A stretch of DNA of 64,000 nucleotides from Sanguinoderma infundibulare (Eukaryota > Basidiomycota > Agaricomycetes > Polyporales > Polyporaceae): positions 4,092,001 to 4,156,000 of the forward strand of contig JAVLRN010000002.1 in assembly GCA_032821775.1 (NCBI GenBank), given 5' to 3'. The position numbers and the translations under genes were made by a program. Under the pieces are notes generated by a model. It had not been told where the DNA came from, ran no database searches, and worked only from the letters and a program-made list of their open reading frames with translations. The number at the start of each line of letters is the position of its first letter. The first letter of the stretch is position 1. Positions 21,355-33,139 of this stretch are shown piece by piece.

Positions 21355-24280
21355 TCAGCCGCCCAATTGCCACACGACACGGGAGATCCCGGAGTCCTTG
21401 CCATTTTGGCGTTCGAGCGCTCCGAACGCACGGTCCGTCTATCCGCGTCTCCTCCTCTCTCCTCCACCTCAGCATCCAGCACCAATACCATCCGTCCCGC
21501 TGTGCTGAACGACCACAGAAATACCCCCCCCCCTGATCTCCCAGCGTACGCATGATGTGTCCCGTGCTCTCGAAGATATCAACACAAGGTGGTCTCGACA
21601 ACGTAACGAATGACAAGCGGAACACGAGCGGCGACACGGTATGTGGATGTGGACCACATCTGACAAATCCACTCATACACGTTCCCTGTGTCCACCTCGC
21701 AGCCATGCTTCCATGCTGCAGACACATGTACCGCTCCTTCTCCCACTCGGCGGCAGCCAGTAGGAAGTCGCGGATGCCTAGGATGTACACACACTGCTCT
21801 TCCACATCTGGCTAGAGGTAGCTTCCTGTCGCCGCCTAAGGATTCTCGACTGCGCGACGGTCGCCGATGCGGACGGTGCCTTGCTGGACATGTGTTGCAC
21901 ATGCAGCCTTCAGCGTCCTGAACTCTTCTTCGCCGCCTGTTCGCCGCCGCGAGCGGCGCTGTCAGCAGTGAGTCCTTTACACCTTCCGTGCCCCTCGCGC
22001 CTTGCACACGCGCACGCTGCTTATACGAACAGCTGACCGGTCGCGTTATAATAGCGCACTACGTTTGCACAAAAGCGGCGCGAGCGGGAATGTCACCATC
22101 CTTCGCTTCCGCTTCCTGACTCCTCGCGCTTCCCCGCAGCCTTCCATCCACATCTCTCACTCGAGGCGGTACTTATGCCGCACAGACCGCCATCCACCGC
22201 GCTCCAGCTCTCCCGCTCTCCCGCTCGAGGGCATCGGCAGCATGGAGCGGCGATGCGGTCGAAGTTGATCTCGCGCGACAGGCAATCCGCCTACGCCGAC
22301 CCTCGACGTCCGTCCCGATTCTAGGTGCGACGCAAAGTCTTGCACTGGAGGTCTTGTGTCCCGCGCGGCGATGGCGCATCTTTGGACTGCTGGTGAGTAT
22401 TATATTTGACTTCGAGATGGGAGTGGGGTTGGGACCGGGCGAGGGAGGGAGTCGGAGGTTAGAGAGATTGTCGTAGGAGAGGGTGGAGGCTTTGTAAGAG
22501 CCGTGAATTATGAAGGTCGTGTGCGCGGGCACTCGGAGATAAGGGGAGATCCTGGGAGGTCGGAAGAGGGGGGGTTGAGGAAGGGGCAAGAGTGTTGATG
22601 GATGCGTATGCGCGAGTATCGTCGCGGAGTGAGGGCGGGAAGGGGCAGACCTGGGCATGTGAGTCCTTCGTTCGTATCTGCTTTGTCGCTCGCTTTCGTG
22701 AATTAGGCAGGCATGCCTAAACGACTGGGTGGAGGCTACGCCATGGACGAGAAGGACCGTGTATGCGCTACGGACAGATAGGGCGCGACGTGCAGTGTCG
22801 AGGCGAACGATCCGCGCCTAGGAAAGGAGGTCAAGAAGGGCGAGAAAGCCCATCCGGCGTCGGTGAACAGGTACGTTCATCCTTCTCGCGATGTCCGAGA
22901 ACCGGCGCGCCGCTGCTTGTGTACCTCTATGCTGCTCTTCGGAGTGATCGTGATGGCACTCTGCATTGTGTTGGAGCTCGCTGAACTGTCCAATGCATGC
23001 ACGAACCCGGATGAGGGCGCGCAGGATGACACTCGGCTCCCGGTTTTCATACGCTCACGAGTCGCTCGGCTGCTGTCATTGATGCGAACGACATTCTGCA
23101 GTATCCTGCACAGCTTCGGGAACTCGGGGGAAGGGAACCAGACGTCATCGTGAATGTTCTCAAGATCCTCGAGCGACAGAATCTGTTCGGGAGGTTATCT
23201 GAGGTGGGGTGGCTGTGTTCCTGGGCCCGGGATCGTCGGTGTTAAGCATCCGTCGCTGCCGGTGGTTCTTGCCAATCACGAATGTTTGTGTACGTGATAC
23301 GTTCAATATCATTCCAGTGACAAGACCGGGCCACCGTAGGGGCACGCTACGACCTAGTGACTACGCTGGACTCAAGCTTTGACATTCGAAGACCAGTCAA
23401 CCGCTAGCGGCCTCTACACGATTACGTACTTCCAAGTTGACATGTAGGACGAACACCTTGTGGGCAGTCGACTTGTATCCGTCTGACCGAATAATACTGT
23501 TTCCCGTTTGCTGAACCTTGTGACTGATTAACGTTCCCAAAACCTTGAACATCCTTCGGCTGGCACATTCATGTATCCTTGTTGCCATCGGCTGACTTAC
23601 GATTCCAATGATGACGCTGCTTGTGGTACGCCCATGACACTTACGTATTTGGATTTGCGTTGGGCTGACGTCGATCGTCGACAGTGTCTAGCGCGGCAGG
23701 GAGAAGCGTGTCGGCCCACGCAACTCGCCTAATCGGAATTATTGTACTGACGATCTTGGAGCTTCGTTCTCCCCGAAAAATGGCGGGAAATTCTATTGAG
23801 TTCGTACCCCGAACGGCGAAATTGACGGCAATTTTCTTTCAACGCCATAACAGGAACTTCGGCTTGCTCGAACCTAGTCTCGTTCAAATCATTTGGTCTC
23901 CGCTGGTGAGCTTGGAGGTATCCTTACACTGGTCCTGTAGACGAGGTAAGAGAATCATTGACCACCCTCCAGTGACCTTATCAGGCGTCCGTCTCCATCC
24001 TTTGATCCATCCGTGTCTAATAGGTCATTATTCCAGAATGTTCGATGCGGCTCAGGCTTCGTTTGCCTGGCAGCTGGGGGACAGCAAAGCATAGCAGGAC
24101 CATTAGCCAAATGAGACGCTTTGTAAAGTTCTCTTTGTGTTCTTGGCTAACGCGCAAAAGCTGACAGCAGGGCAGCCGAATAGACGTCAATCGCGTAGAT
24201 CAAAATCCTGGGCCGAATTGCACCGCTTTCGGATCAGGTTTTATGGGGTCTAGGGCGTAGGAAAGGTATAAGAACCCTCT
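21355..24280. other. gene-poor stretch
   Basis: No gene I can support. A frame near 23085-23225 (NDILQYPAQLREL to NLFGRLSEV) reads like protein but starts after a stop and has no partner exons. TATA-like AGGTATAAG near 24263 precedes the F-box-like remnant. Confidence 0.4.
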
Positions 24281-24685
24281 CTCCGTCGCCTTCCATCCTC
24301 ACAGTCCTCTTCTCCCACTTCCCCCCAGACTACCTCCACCTACTCGCCGCCTGCATTTCGAACATCCCCGTCGTTTGTCGGCGCATGCCGATTCAAACCA
24401 TGTCCGCATCGTGCGAGGCCGATAAGCTATTAACACGGCTCCAATCCGTAAGTCCTCTAGCCTTTCTTCTCGATCTGTTATTAAGTCGGTTGTTAACGTA
24501 CCTGCTGGACTAGGAGCCACAACCTTGACACGCTGTACTCCAGCTCGTCGTCTAAACTTCCAGACTCAGACGACAGGCCGGGCACAGCGAAGGGGCGATT
24601 CGCTATCGAGCCCGACCGTGCGAACACAGGGCAGGATTTACGCGCGCACACACACTCTCCTTCGACTCTATGAATACATACGCAC

Positions 24686-25127
24686 ATGGCCGTGTTGCGA
24701 CTCTTCGACGTTCTGGCCGCGGCCTCCCTTACTCTTGAAGACCTCGATCTCTCTCGCTTTGACCCCATCCTCGGAGAGACGCTGTCCCTGGAACGCCCAC
24801 AGGTTCACCTCCGGAATCTACAGAGCTTTTATATGGACAACAGCTTCACGTTGGCACCGCATATGCTCAGACACCTCCGTATCCCCCCGACCGTCCACGT
24901 TCGATTGCGCTTGGACTTGGCCTCTGATACGGCTGCCGCGTACCTGGCCACGAGAAGCCCCATAACGCACCCAATCCACCACCTTCGCATCTCCAAAACG
25001 GATCTTGCCTATGCGTTCGGACACGGTGTCCAAGACACTGGTAGACCACACCAGAGCCGCGCTCCGATGGGTACGCGTATCGTTTCCCGATCTCGACCTT
25101 GAAGGCGCGGCCGCCCTCGCTCTTTGA
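24686..25127 (+). pseudogene. F-box/LRR-like protein remnant
   Basis: The frame from 24686 encodes LFDVLAAASLTLEDLDLSR and RNLQSFYMDNSFTLAPHMLR, followed by IPPTVHVRLRLDL. This leucine-repeat style is common in the C-terminal halves of the large basidiomycete F-box families. Near 25030 the sense shifts by one base to another frame (KTLVDHTRAALRWVRVSF) that ends at TGA 25125-25127, so the reading frame is broken. Upstream, 24300-24510 carries another short protein-like piece (FPPDYLHLLAACISNIPVV) in a different frame. No F-box itself was seen. The family call is a judgement from style, not from a diagnostic motif. Confidence 0.35.
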
Positions 25128-25177
25128 TCTCGACCTTCCATCATCCTGAAGACCTCCCCAGGTCTTCTCCGCACAAC

Positions 25178-25363
25178 CGCGGTGTTCTCCTCTGTTTACT
25201 CGGGTCTGGCCCTCAGCGCACTCCACCATGGTCACGTTTGCTGGACATCCCCTCGTCTCTCATATGGACGCGGTGTTCTCCTCTGTTTACTGTCACCATG
25301 GTCGCCTGTCCCAGCCTTCCCCACGTCCCTTCCCTACAACCGCGGTGTTCTCCTCTGTTTATT
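25178..25363 (+). repeat. three interspersed 23-nt direct repeats
   Basis: CGCGGTGTTCTCCTCTGTTT plus ACT occurs at 25178-25200, 25269-25291 and 25341-25363 (last copy ends ATT). The intervals are 91 and 72 nt. CACCATGGTC also recurs in the spacers, so the unit is a larger decaying tandem repeat. Confidence 0.75.
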
Positions 25364-25501
25364 CAGAACAACGCCTCGGGCTCATCTTGCGGACGACTTG
25401 TACTCTGACATGCCCGTCCTGGTCCCCCATCTGCCGCGTCCAACGCGGCAATTTACATTCCTAGTAAACACGGACCGTTGTACACAGAGTACCTTGCTTC
25501 C

Positions 25502-26258
25502 ATGGCTCAGCCCCCTGTCGTACTCCCACAAGTACAAGCCTCCGCGCAGGCGGGTGGTTACGCGACACCTCTGGACGCAGACGACTGGTTCAGCCGAGTC
25601 TGCGACCGGGTAACAGCCTCGGCCATCGAGGACCTCAACCACCAACCATCGAGGGCCTCAACCACCAATCATCGAGGACCTCAACTACTGGCCATCGCGG
25701 CCCCAATATTCCAACCACGAACCACGTAAGCCCTTCGCGCTCGACTAACAGATATGTTCAATAAAACTCACACTCTCTCGATGAACTGTAGCAGAATGGG
25801 CATATATTTAACGGTCATCTCAACTACAAGGATTCTGTGACCCGACTAGGTGAGTAAACACATACCAAGTAGCCACCCATCTGCGCTGACTGCCAGTTGG
25901 GCCTGACCCCCTCGACCTGGACGCGTCCAGCGCTGCGTATGGAATTCATACGAACTGGCACGGTCCACGGCGCATCCAGGGCGGCACCCAGCAGACCGCG
26001 GGACTCCTACCCGCGTTCCAGGTGGGAGCACACTCCATCCCCGTTCATGCACTGCCTAGCCATGTCGCGGTAGCCCAGTACGGCTACATCCCTCCCCCCG
26101 CATTCTGCCAGGGATTCTACGCCCCCGAGGTCAATTCAGGTCTTCTGCAACCCGTCTACGCTCCCGCGAGCCAGGGTCCAGTTTCCTCGACTTCATCCAT
26201 ATGCTTCAGCAAAGGAGGTGCAATCGTGCCTGCCTGCCTGCAGAATCACCAGCATTAG
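25502..26258 (+). CDS. hypothetical gene carrying a frame-shifting minisatellite
   Basis: Proposed exons are 25502-25725, 25792-25849 and 25897-26258. Exon 1 begins MAQPPVVLPQVQ and contains a tandem 23-nt repeat (25623-25691). Exon 2 (NGHIFNGHLNYKD) and exon 3 (Pro/Ala/Gln-rich, ending LQNHQH) form one continuous frame with canonical splice sites. The phases fit between exons 2 and 3 but not between 1 and 2: exon 1 is 224 nt, which leads to a stop in exon 2. One 23-nt unit fewer (201 nt) would restore phase 0. No family recognised. It could also be a decayed gene or a wrongly assigned first exon. Confidence 0.3.
25623..25706 (+). repeat. 23-nt minisatellite, about 3.5 copies
   Basis: Units CCATCGAGGACCTCAACCAC plus CAA at 25623-25645, 25646-25668 and 25669-25691, then a partial degenerate copy. 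The unit length is not a multiple of three, so copy-number change alters the reading frame. Confidence 0.85.
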
Positions 26259-27439
26259 CACTATGCTACCATCTCACGGTATATTCGGGTTGGCGTTCGC
26301 CTGACATCAGATTCAGCGTAGTTCAGGACGCTCCGGGCCAGATCCGATTCGTCTGCCCCTCGCACCTTCAAGCGGGTCCCAATATTTAAATGTATTATGT
26401 AGCTTCCGTGTATTAAAATCGCACGTTCGCACTTTTACTTAGCATCCTAAACACCTGCCGCACCTTGCGGCAACGTCACGACCACGTAAGTATATGATCC
26501 ATTCCCCAGGACCACGACATGCCCATGGGCGCCGGGCATCGTGGTCCCAGAATGTTGCAATGAGCATCATGCGCGGACGGGCTATGATAGGTGTAGTAGA
26601 GACTGCGGGCAGCATCATCGTCACGACAAATCTTATGTGGAGGATATATACACACAGACACATACAGAAATCCTAGGTTGCGGTGTATGCTGGGGGTAGC
26701 GTCCTCGTCTCTTCGTTCACATCTCGCCAACCTGAATCTAACTCTCGCATAGGAGTAGTGGCCGCAATGGGATGCGACCGGTCAATCGGTATACTGCCGG
26801 ACGTTCCAGCAGAATCCGAGAGCATTCCTGGCCCCGATTGGAGCGTACGCTGCGAATATTTTGAGTCCGAACCCGGAATGCAGGGCGACAGATGTCGTTG
26901 GGGCCCGTTTTCGACGGCAGACGACGATGGTCGTGTCGCACGGATCGAGAGGACGGAGAGCAATCCCGACTCAGTCGGACGGCACCGCCCTGATGTCCAT
27001 TGTGATGGTGAAACCTCGAACCACAATACAATACCACCGTTGCGTGCGCCGGTGCACTTGTCAAGGAACAAGACACCCGTGTGTCGAACAAGGACAATGA
27101 CATTCTCCACCTCACAACGCCTGCTGGCGATCCAACCACAGGCATGAACTTGGTACACGTTGAGACCGGCGGAGAGAACACGCGTCACACTCGAGGAAGT
27201 GAGTTAATAATCGTTATCAATCTCCCAGTAATAAGTTACGACCGCCGGGTGCGCCAGAGGGCGCGCACCGTCGGCGTCCAGAGATGTTTTTACATGCAGC
27301 CACATCAAGTGGGACCGGTGTACACTAGTACTTCGCCGTATTCGTGATCAGAGTCATCCAGCCCTTTCGTGAGATAATAAATACCACAATAAGCAATAAC
27401 AACCTCGTCCTCCGCCTCCTCCTCCAGGGCGTTGTCCGC
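26259..27439. other. intergenic, nothing recognised
   Basis: Short overlapping frames on both strands, none with family motifs or a splice structure. Confidence 0.4.
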
Positions 27440-28067
27440 TCATACGAGCAGGTCGCCGATGGCGCGCTTGCCGGGCGCGACGAAGCCGCAGCCGGTCTTG
27501 CCGGCCTGCGTCTGCGCGCCGACGCCGGAGCAGATACCCGAGGGGCCCGCGCAGCAGCCCGACGCGCAGTCGGCGGCGCTGAGGCACTGGCCGCCGATGA
27601 ACTGGACGCCGTTGCCGTTGCCGACGTTCTTCGCGCCGGCGGGGTCGAAGGGGGGACCGCCGTTTGCAGGGGCAGAGGACGCGCCATTGTTGGAGGGGGC
27701 GGTGGTGGGTGCGGGGGCGGCGACGGGGGCGGCGCCGGAGACGAAGCCGCAGCCGGTCTTGCCAGCCTGCGTCTGCGCGCCGACGCCAGAGCAGATGCCG
27801 GAGGGGCCCGCGCAGCAGCCGGAGGCGCAGTCGGCGTTAGAGAGGCACTGACCGCCGATGAACTGCCCGCCGTGACCGTTGCCGACGTTCTTGGTGCCAG
27901 CGGGGTCAAAGGGGGGGCCGCCGTTGGCCTGGGGCATGGGGGCAGGGAGGGCCGCGACCATGAGGACGACTGGATGGACCGGCGGTGGATCAGCGAATGA
28001 GAGGGGACGAATCTGTGATGGGGGACTTACGGTGGAAGAGGGCAGTGAGAGCGAAGACGGCCTTCAT
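27440..28067 (-). CDS. secreted cysteine-rich protein with two BAS2-like domains
   Basis: Exons 28067-28031 and 27969-27440 give about 188 aa. The hydrophobic start MKAVFALTALFHLVLMVAA is a signal peptide. Two near-identical domains follow with an 87-residue (261-nt) period, each with FDPAG.KNVGNG, QFIGGQCLS and DCASGCCAGPSGICSG, then C-G-F. Six cysteines per domain: 54, 60, 64, 65, 72, 86 and 141, 147, 151, 152, 159, 173. The pattern matches what I recall of the small biotrophy-associated secreted protein 2 (BAS2) family, normally a single domain of about 100 aa. A Kex2-like KR (180-181) near the C-terminus could release seven residues. Biological role unknown; a cell-wall or interface role is inference. 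TATATATA lies at 28216-28223. Confidence 0.82.
27455..27961 (-). repeat. internal tandem duplication encoding the two cysteine-rich domains
   Basis: Two direct copies of about 220-260 nt with a 261-nt period. Long stretches are identical at DNA level (for example around 27500-27560 versus 27760-27820), so duplication is recent or homogenised. Confidence 0.8.
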
Positions 28068-28215
28068 TGTGGTAACGTTAAGGAGAGGGATGGGTTGCAC
28101 CAAAGGCAAAGGAGAAGTGTGTAGGGAATGTGGGGAGCACCGGGCTCAAAGCTCTGGATGGGAGAAGATGAACGTGAGGCAGGGACCTGAGGACAACATG
28201 GCGAGAAGGTGGAGG

Positions 28216-28223
28216 TATATATA
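28216..28223 (-). promoter_or_regulatory. TATA box of the secreted protein gene
   Basis: TATATATA about 150 nt upstream of the ATG at 28067. Confidence 0.5.
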
Positions 28224-31200
28224 CCGTTCGTACTTCGGCCTTTCCATATGTGGACTACCCCACAGGCATGGATAGCGCGCCATACAATAGGCTCCAATAG
28301 GTCGAAGCCAACGCAGGGATCAATCAATCGATCCTGTGGCACAGCCCACCTCGCGGTTTGTTTGGATGTCGTGTTTGTTTTGCCCGAAGGAGGTCGCTTA
28401 ATCTAGCTCGGTGATTCGTTCTCTGCGTGCGGTTCGCCCAAGGTGATGTCCTGCGACGGTTGTTATGAGTGGTGATGTGCACCGAGGCCACAAGGGCAGT
28501 GGACGGTACGGTACCGCTCGAATCCATCCACGATGCAGCTCCTGAACGGCCATGTATCGTTTCCACATGATTGTTGCGATCAATTGTCGGCACGCGTCAT
28601 TTTTTTCCTGGCGAGGGTGCTTTCAATGTTCTTCCTGCAATCTTCGCATCGGACCTTCGTGTTGAGGGTGACAGGTACCTCACCAGCGCACATACAGCGA
28701 AAAAGGCCATCATCTGTCACCAGGACAATATACGGATATCTTTGATTTCCCACGTCTGGTGGTGGGCCTTTTCATGGCCTCCTATCGGCGTTGGAGGATG
28801 CTGTCAGGACGCTGCCAGCCTCAGAAAGAACAAAGAACACTCACTAGACAGCCCCCATCGACGCTATTTTGGCACAATCTGCAGCGTCTCACTGGTTGAC
28901 ATGGCCGCAGTAGAGAAACAAACCCTGAAAACTTCTGACACCGCCAGCGTCACTCGGAGCCTCTGCCACCGGCCCCGGCCACTCCACTCCTCTCCTCACG
29001 GTTCCTCCCAGTTCCTCCACATCCTTCTCCCACCGAGCGTCGGTTTCTTCCCCGCAGCACCCCTTGCTCAGCTGGTATAGTTTATCACAGAGAAGAGACG
29101 GCGAAGATGCACAACGTTCGAACGCCGTACTCCATCGCGCTGGGCGTCGCCGTTCCTGACACCGCACGCGTCCGGCAACCCCATCCGATCAGGCTGCTCT
29201 ACCGCTCACTCGTGATTGGACTTTGCTCCATCTTCCCTCACGGAATACGCCCTGCAATCGTGTTCTGTTCACGCCCTTGATCGATACAAGGGCACTACGG
29301 TACGTGTTCAGCAGCACGACCGACGGGCTTTCCCGAACTGTGAACGTGAATAGGACGGCGAACGCCTCGGTGCTGGACGGCTTTAACTTAGGTCCGATCA
29401 CCACCATACCCCCGTTTTCATGCCTGTTTGCGACGTGAATTCTAGGCTATATCGAGGTGATGTGGCTTCATTCCATACCGCTGACACAACCCAACACCGC
29501 GCCGCCTCCGTGCCGTTGTCACGACCGCCGCCACTCCTCGGCGGGCAACTAACAACGAACAGGCTGCTGGTCGGTGCGAAAAGAAGCACGGACGGCCGCA
29601 TGGGCTCGTTGCTTCCTGCAAGGCCTCGCCCGTTCGCACTGTCGCCGGGCAGGGAGTGAGCGCGATGAATCGCATGCCGCTCCACGCATGAAATGGTGTG
29701 GTTCGCAACGCTCGGATCCCGGATGGATCATCTGTCTTCCATGGCTGAGTTCTGTAGACAGATCGTCAGGTGAATTGCTACAAGCCGCATAGATTGAGTG
29801 CGCGGTCGTTCGTGCGGACAACTGTGCCGCTGCGCCATCATCCTGGTCGTCTTCTTTCGCCCTGGAGTGGTCAGTCGCCCTGGAGTGATCAGTGGCCCAA
29901 AGTCGGTGTCGTCATGGGCCCCGTGATAACGGCGACTTCTCGACTTCTAAGTTCTCCCATCCGTGTTGGTTTTGTGAGTTACATAGCCTTGTGACAGGAA
30001 GTGTCGATGCCCTTTCTCGGAGGCCGATGGTGCGCGGACCACAGTCCAGAATCAGCGTCACTTCCCGCGCATCAACTATATGCGACTCGAGTCCTATTGG
30101 TGTTCCTTTTTGCTGCTGTGTCACCTGTATTGTGATTTGCTGGTTGGCGGTTCCTCCATCAGCTCATAGGCGACATGGGACTGCCAAGGTCTTTCGGGAT
30201 TGCGGTGCGGTCAAAGTACTAAGTACAGCCTTCCGAACTTGCTCCGAATCCTTGGTTTACTGCGCGCTTGCATGGCGTGTAACGGGACCCGCTAGAGGAA
30301 GCCAGAGGATTCATCCCCGCTCGCAGAAAGTCTGTTTCCGTTCCCACGTGCTGAATGGTTTTGCTCATTCTAGCTCTATGTAAGCTGTGCGCGCGCAGGG
30401 GGGGTGACGGAAGGAGGACGCTTCCCGCTGCGAGCATGATCTAGTCTCCATCTGCCGCAGCGCGCGGTGGCGGTGATTGTCCCTCGGCGGTCAACGCTCG
30501 TCAACGCCAACAAATGCGAGCTGACTCAAACCCGGCCCAACCCTCTCAACTGTTGCCTGGCCGTTTTCGGTCCTGATGACCATCCGACTCTGCTGCGCGA
30601 GCAAACTCGAGGTTGGCTGTGCTGGGAGCGGTGAGCATGTACAGTCCCTAAGCTTACAGCACTAAGCTAACCTTTGTCAGGACTCGGGTTGGACGGTCTC
30701 CCCACGCAGCCGCCATCAGCGAAATTCGCTTCATTCGGAGGTCTCGGATACATATGCTGATGCGGACAGGAAAAACCTAGAAGGCAGTACGATGGCCCCG
30801 AGTTGTCCGTACTCTCCACGATGTTCGAGCCTCTTGAAACATCAGCCTGGCATCTCAGCCCGGACGGCGAGTGGACGGCGTTGGAAAACTACTACCCAAC
30901 CACGGACGGGGGGGGGGGGGGGCGGAGGGGCGGAGTGTCATAATGCCGTGAGCTCAGGCACATGCTTTATCGTGACGGACAGATGGTTCACAAATTGACC
31001 TTGACAGAATGGTGATGGCTCGCATTGCCGGCTAAGTAGCGCTGTTTGTTGTTCCAGGACGGTATACGTAAGTACGCACAACGTGTATAATCGTCGTCTG
31101 GTGGCCGACAGGAGTTGCTGATGCCGTGCGTAGGCAAAGACCAATCCACTTGGCCTTGACACGGGTGTCAACGATGTTCAGCGGGAGATTCGAGAGGCAT

Positions 31201-32224
31201 TGAATAGCCCTGGGCATCGTCGATAAATTCCAGACGCGCCGGACTCTTTCAAGCAAATGTGGTCTCTTACCTGAAGTGCGAGGCTCACACGAGTGGTCAG
31301 TCCACGGACGCTCTTGATCTGCAGCCGCTGACTCTGCTACCAGTATACAGGTAATGGTCATGCAGGCCGCTCAACATCCATGCTGAATTGTTAAACGTTC
31401 AAGCGACGGACTCGTTCGACCTGGGACGTTCGTTATGTATCGACGTCACTTACGCTGGCCGGCCGCGACGGTCATTCACAACGGTGTACGCACCGTACGT
31501 TATCACTCGCGCTCACTAGCGGTCTCGCTCCTCCTTTAGGCCGCTCTGGGGTACCCATGACAGCAGTGCCGATGACCGCCGCGAGGTTACCCTCGCATAT
31601 TCGCCACCTGCATTACCAAACTCACTCGAACGATGTAGACCGAGATCTATTGCACGGAGGGCGTGCGTCCTTCTGGACAGGAAGTATATGACCTGGGAAC
31701 GCGAGGCGAGGGAAACGCCGTAACGTGGTGAGCATCAGCCCCCGTTCTACCTACTTCAGCCGCCATTCTCTCCTTTGCACGCTTTGCGACTGACACAGCT
31801 GTACCTCCAAATAGGATATGTTGCTTCCCATGTCGCATCGGGAACCGGGTTCACCTCGCCCACGCTGCGCAGCTGCTGGGAGGGGACGCCACATTCACTA
31901 TGCGGTGGCCGCAAGCCTCAATGTCTCCCCGCAGCAGCTATTCACCTCGCAACGTTCGATGGACGAAGAAGAGGACGTGTACGCCCCCGCGATTCCGTCT
32001 GCGCAGCACTGCCGTTCACGAGATTCGACTTGTGAACGACTGGAGGTGATCCCATTCCATTTTAACGAGGCACACATCTCACGTGTTCATCCCGTAGTTC
32101 TTCATTACGCGCAGCAGTACGTTATGCTAAGTACATCATCATAGAGAGTGGTGGTCCCAAGTCCGGTTGCTAATTATCCCTCCGACATTCGAATATCTTC
32201 AACATTTCCTAGTACGATTGAATC
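28224..32224. other. 4-kb gene-poor stretch
   Basis: No gene that I can support on either strand. Features seen: an 18-nt tandem duplication at 29858-29893 (CGCCCTGGAGTGGTCAGT, second copy with one change) and a run of 15 G at 30908-30922. Base use is less biased than in the flanking genes. Confidence 0.45.
30908..30922 (+). repeat. G15 homopolymer
   Basis: Fifteen consecutive G; prone to length error and possibly G-quadruplex forming. Confidence 0.9.
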
Positions 32225-33041
32225 TCATGCCACCGCAACCACCGCATGCGACCGCCAGCTGTCCTGCGAGCTACTAGTACTAGTGCCATGCGGGGCCCAC
32301 CCCCAGTTGGCGTGGCGCCGCCGCCGCTCCTCGACGTCCGCGCCGACGGCGGGGGCGACGCGCGGCTTCCCGCCCGAGTTCTGGCGGCCCGGGCGCCGGC
32401 GGCGCGTCTTCTGCGCGTCCGCCTTCACGATGGGCGCGGGGAGCGGGATGGTGGCGGTGGCGGATGCGGGTGATGATGACGCGGAGGAAGACGAGTCACC
32501 GGAAGAAGACTTGGACTTGGGCTTGGAGGGCCTGCGCGCCATCAGCAGGTCAATCCGCGCGAGCTGTGATGGAGAGAGGGACGCCGGGCAGGATGAGAGC
32601 GCGAGGAGCTCGGGGAGCGTGTACGTGTTGGGTATCTTGGACGCGAGGGGTATGTTCGCAGGGCGAGGAGAAGGAGACGGAGAAACGTCTGCGCAGGTGC
32701 GTCTTCGGTCAGTCTTTGCCTTCGCGAGGCCATGTCGGTGCGCGGGACATACCTAAATGACGATTTCCAAACCCTGAAGGCGAGCGCGGTGAACGAGGCA
32801 TAGGCGAGACGGAGCGCATGCGCGGGCTGGTAGGGCGCGCGAGCGGCGATAGAGATTCGCTCTCGGGGAGGAGGGCCGAGGAGGTCGAGGATGTCGAGGC
32901 GCCGCGTCGGTGAACGGGCACGTACAAGCCAATCGCGTTCCCCGCGGCCGGGAGCGAGCGCGCGGCCAGGCCCATGTTCGGGCTGTGCGCGCGGTCGGTC
33001 TGATGGTGGGAGTTGGAGGGAATGGCGATTGGGCTCGACAT
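32225..33041 (-). CDS. hypothetical Ser/Pro-rich protein
   Basis: Exons 33041-32753 and 32688-32225 (64-nt intron) give about 250 aa. The N-terminal half is low-complexity Ser/Pro/Arg with a repeated S-P-M-P-R-S-P-R-S-P pattern that could be phosphorylated. The middle holds a conserved-looking segment, IPNTYTLPELLALSSCPASL, followed by SPSQLARIDLLMARRPSKP. A basic KTRRRRPGRQ stretch and EERRRRHANWGW lie in the C-terminal part, compatible with nuclear localisation. No domain recognised. A minus-strand TATAAAGG (33132-33139) about 95 nt before the ATG supports the start. Confidence 0.65.
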
Positions 33042-33139
33042 TGTCGGGTAGGCGTTCACGACAGTTGGAATGTTGGCGCGCGAGCGACTGAAGCGGCGGG
33101 ATGAAGAAAAATCGCCACCTCCTGCGCGCGGCCTTTATA

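Noticed and set aside
25178..25363. CRISPR-like array
   Set aside because: Only three repeats, related spacers, and a eukaryotic nuclear setting.
32148..32756. 202-codon plus-strand frame with acidic stretch
   Set aside because: Antisense to the spliced hypothetical gene at 32225-33041, which has a better exon structure and a TATA box.
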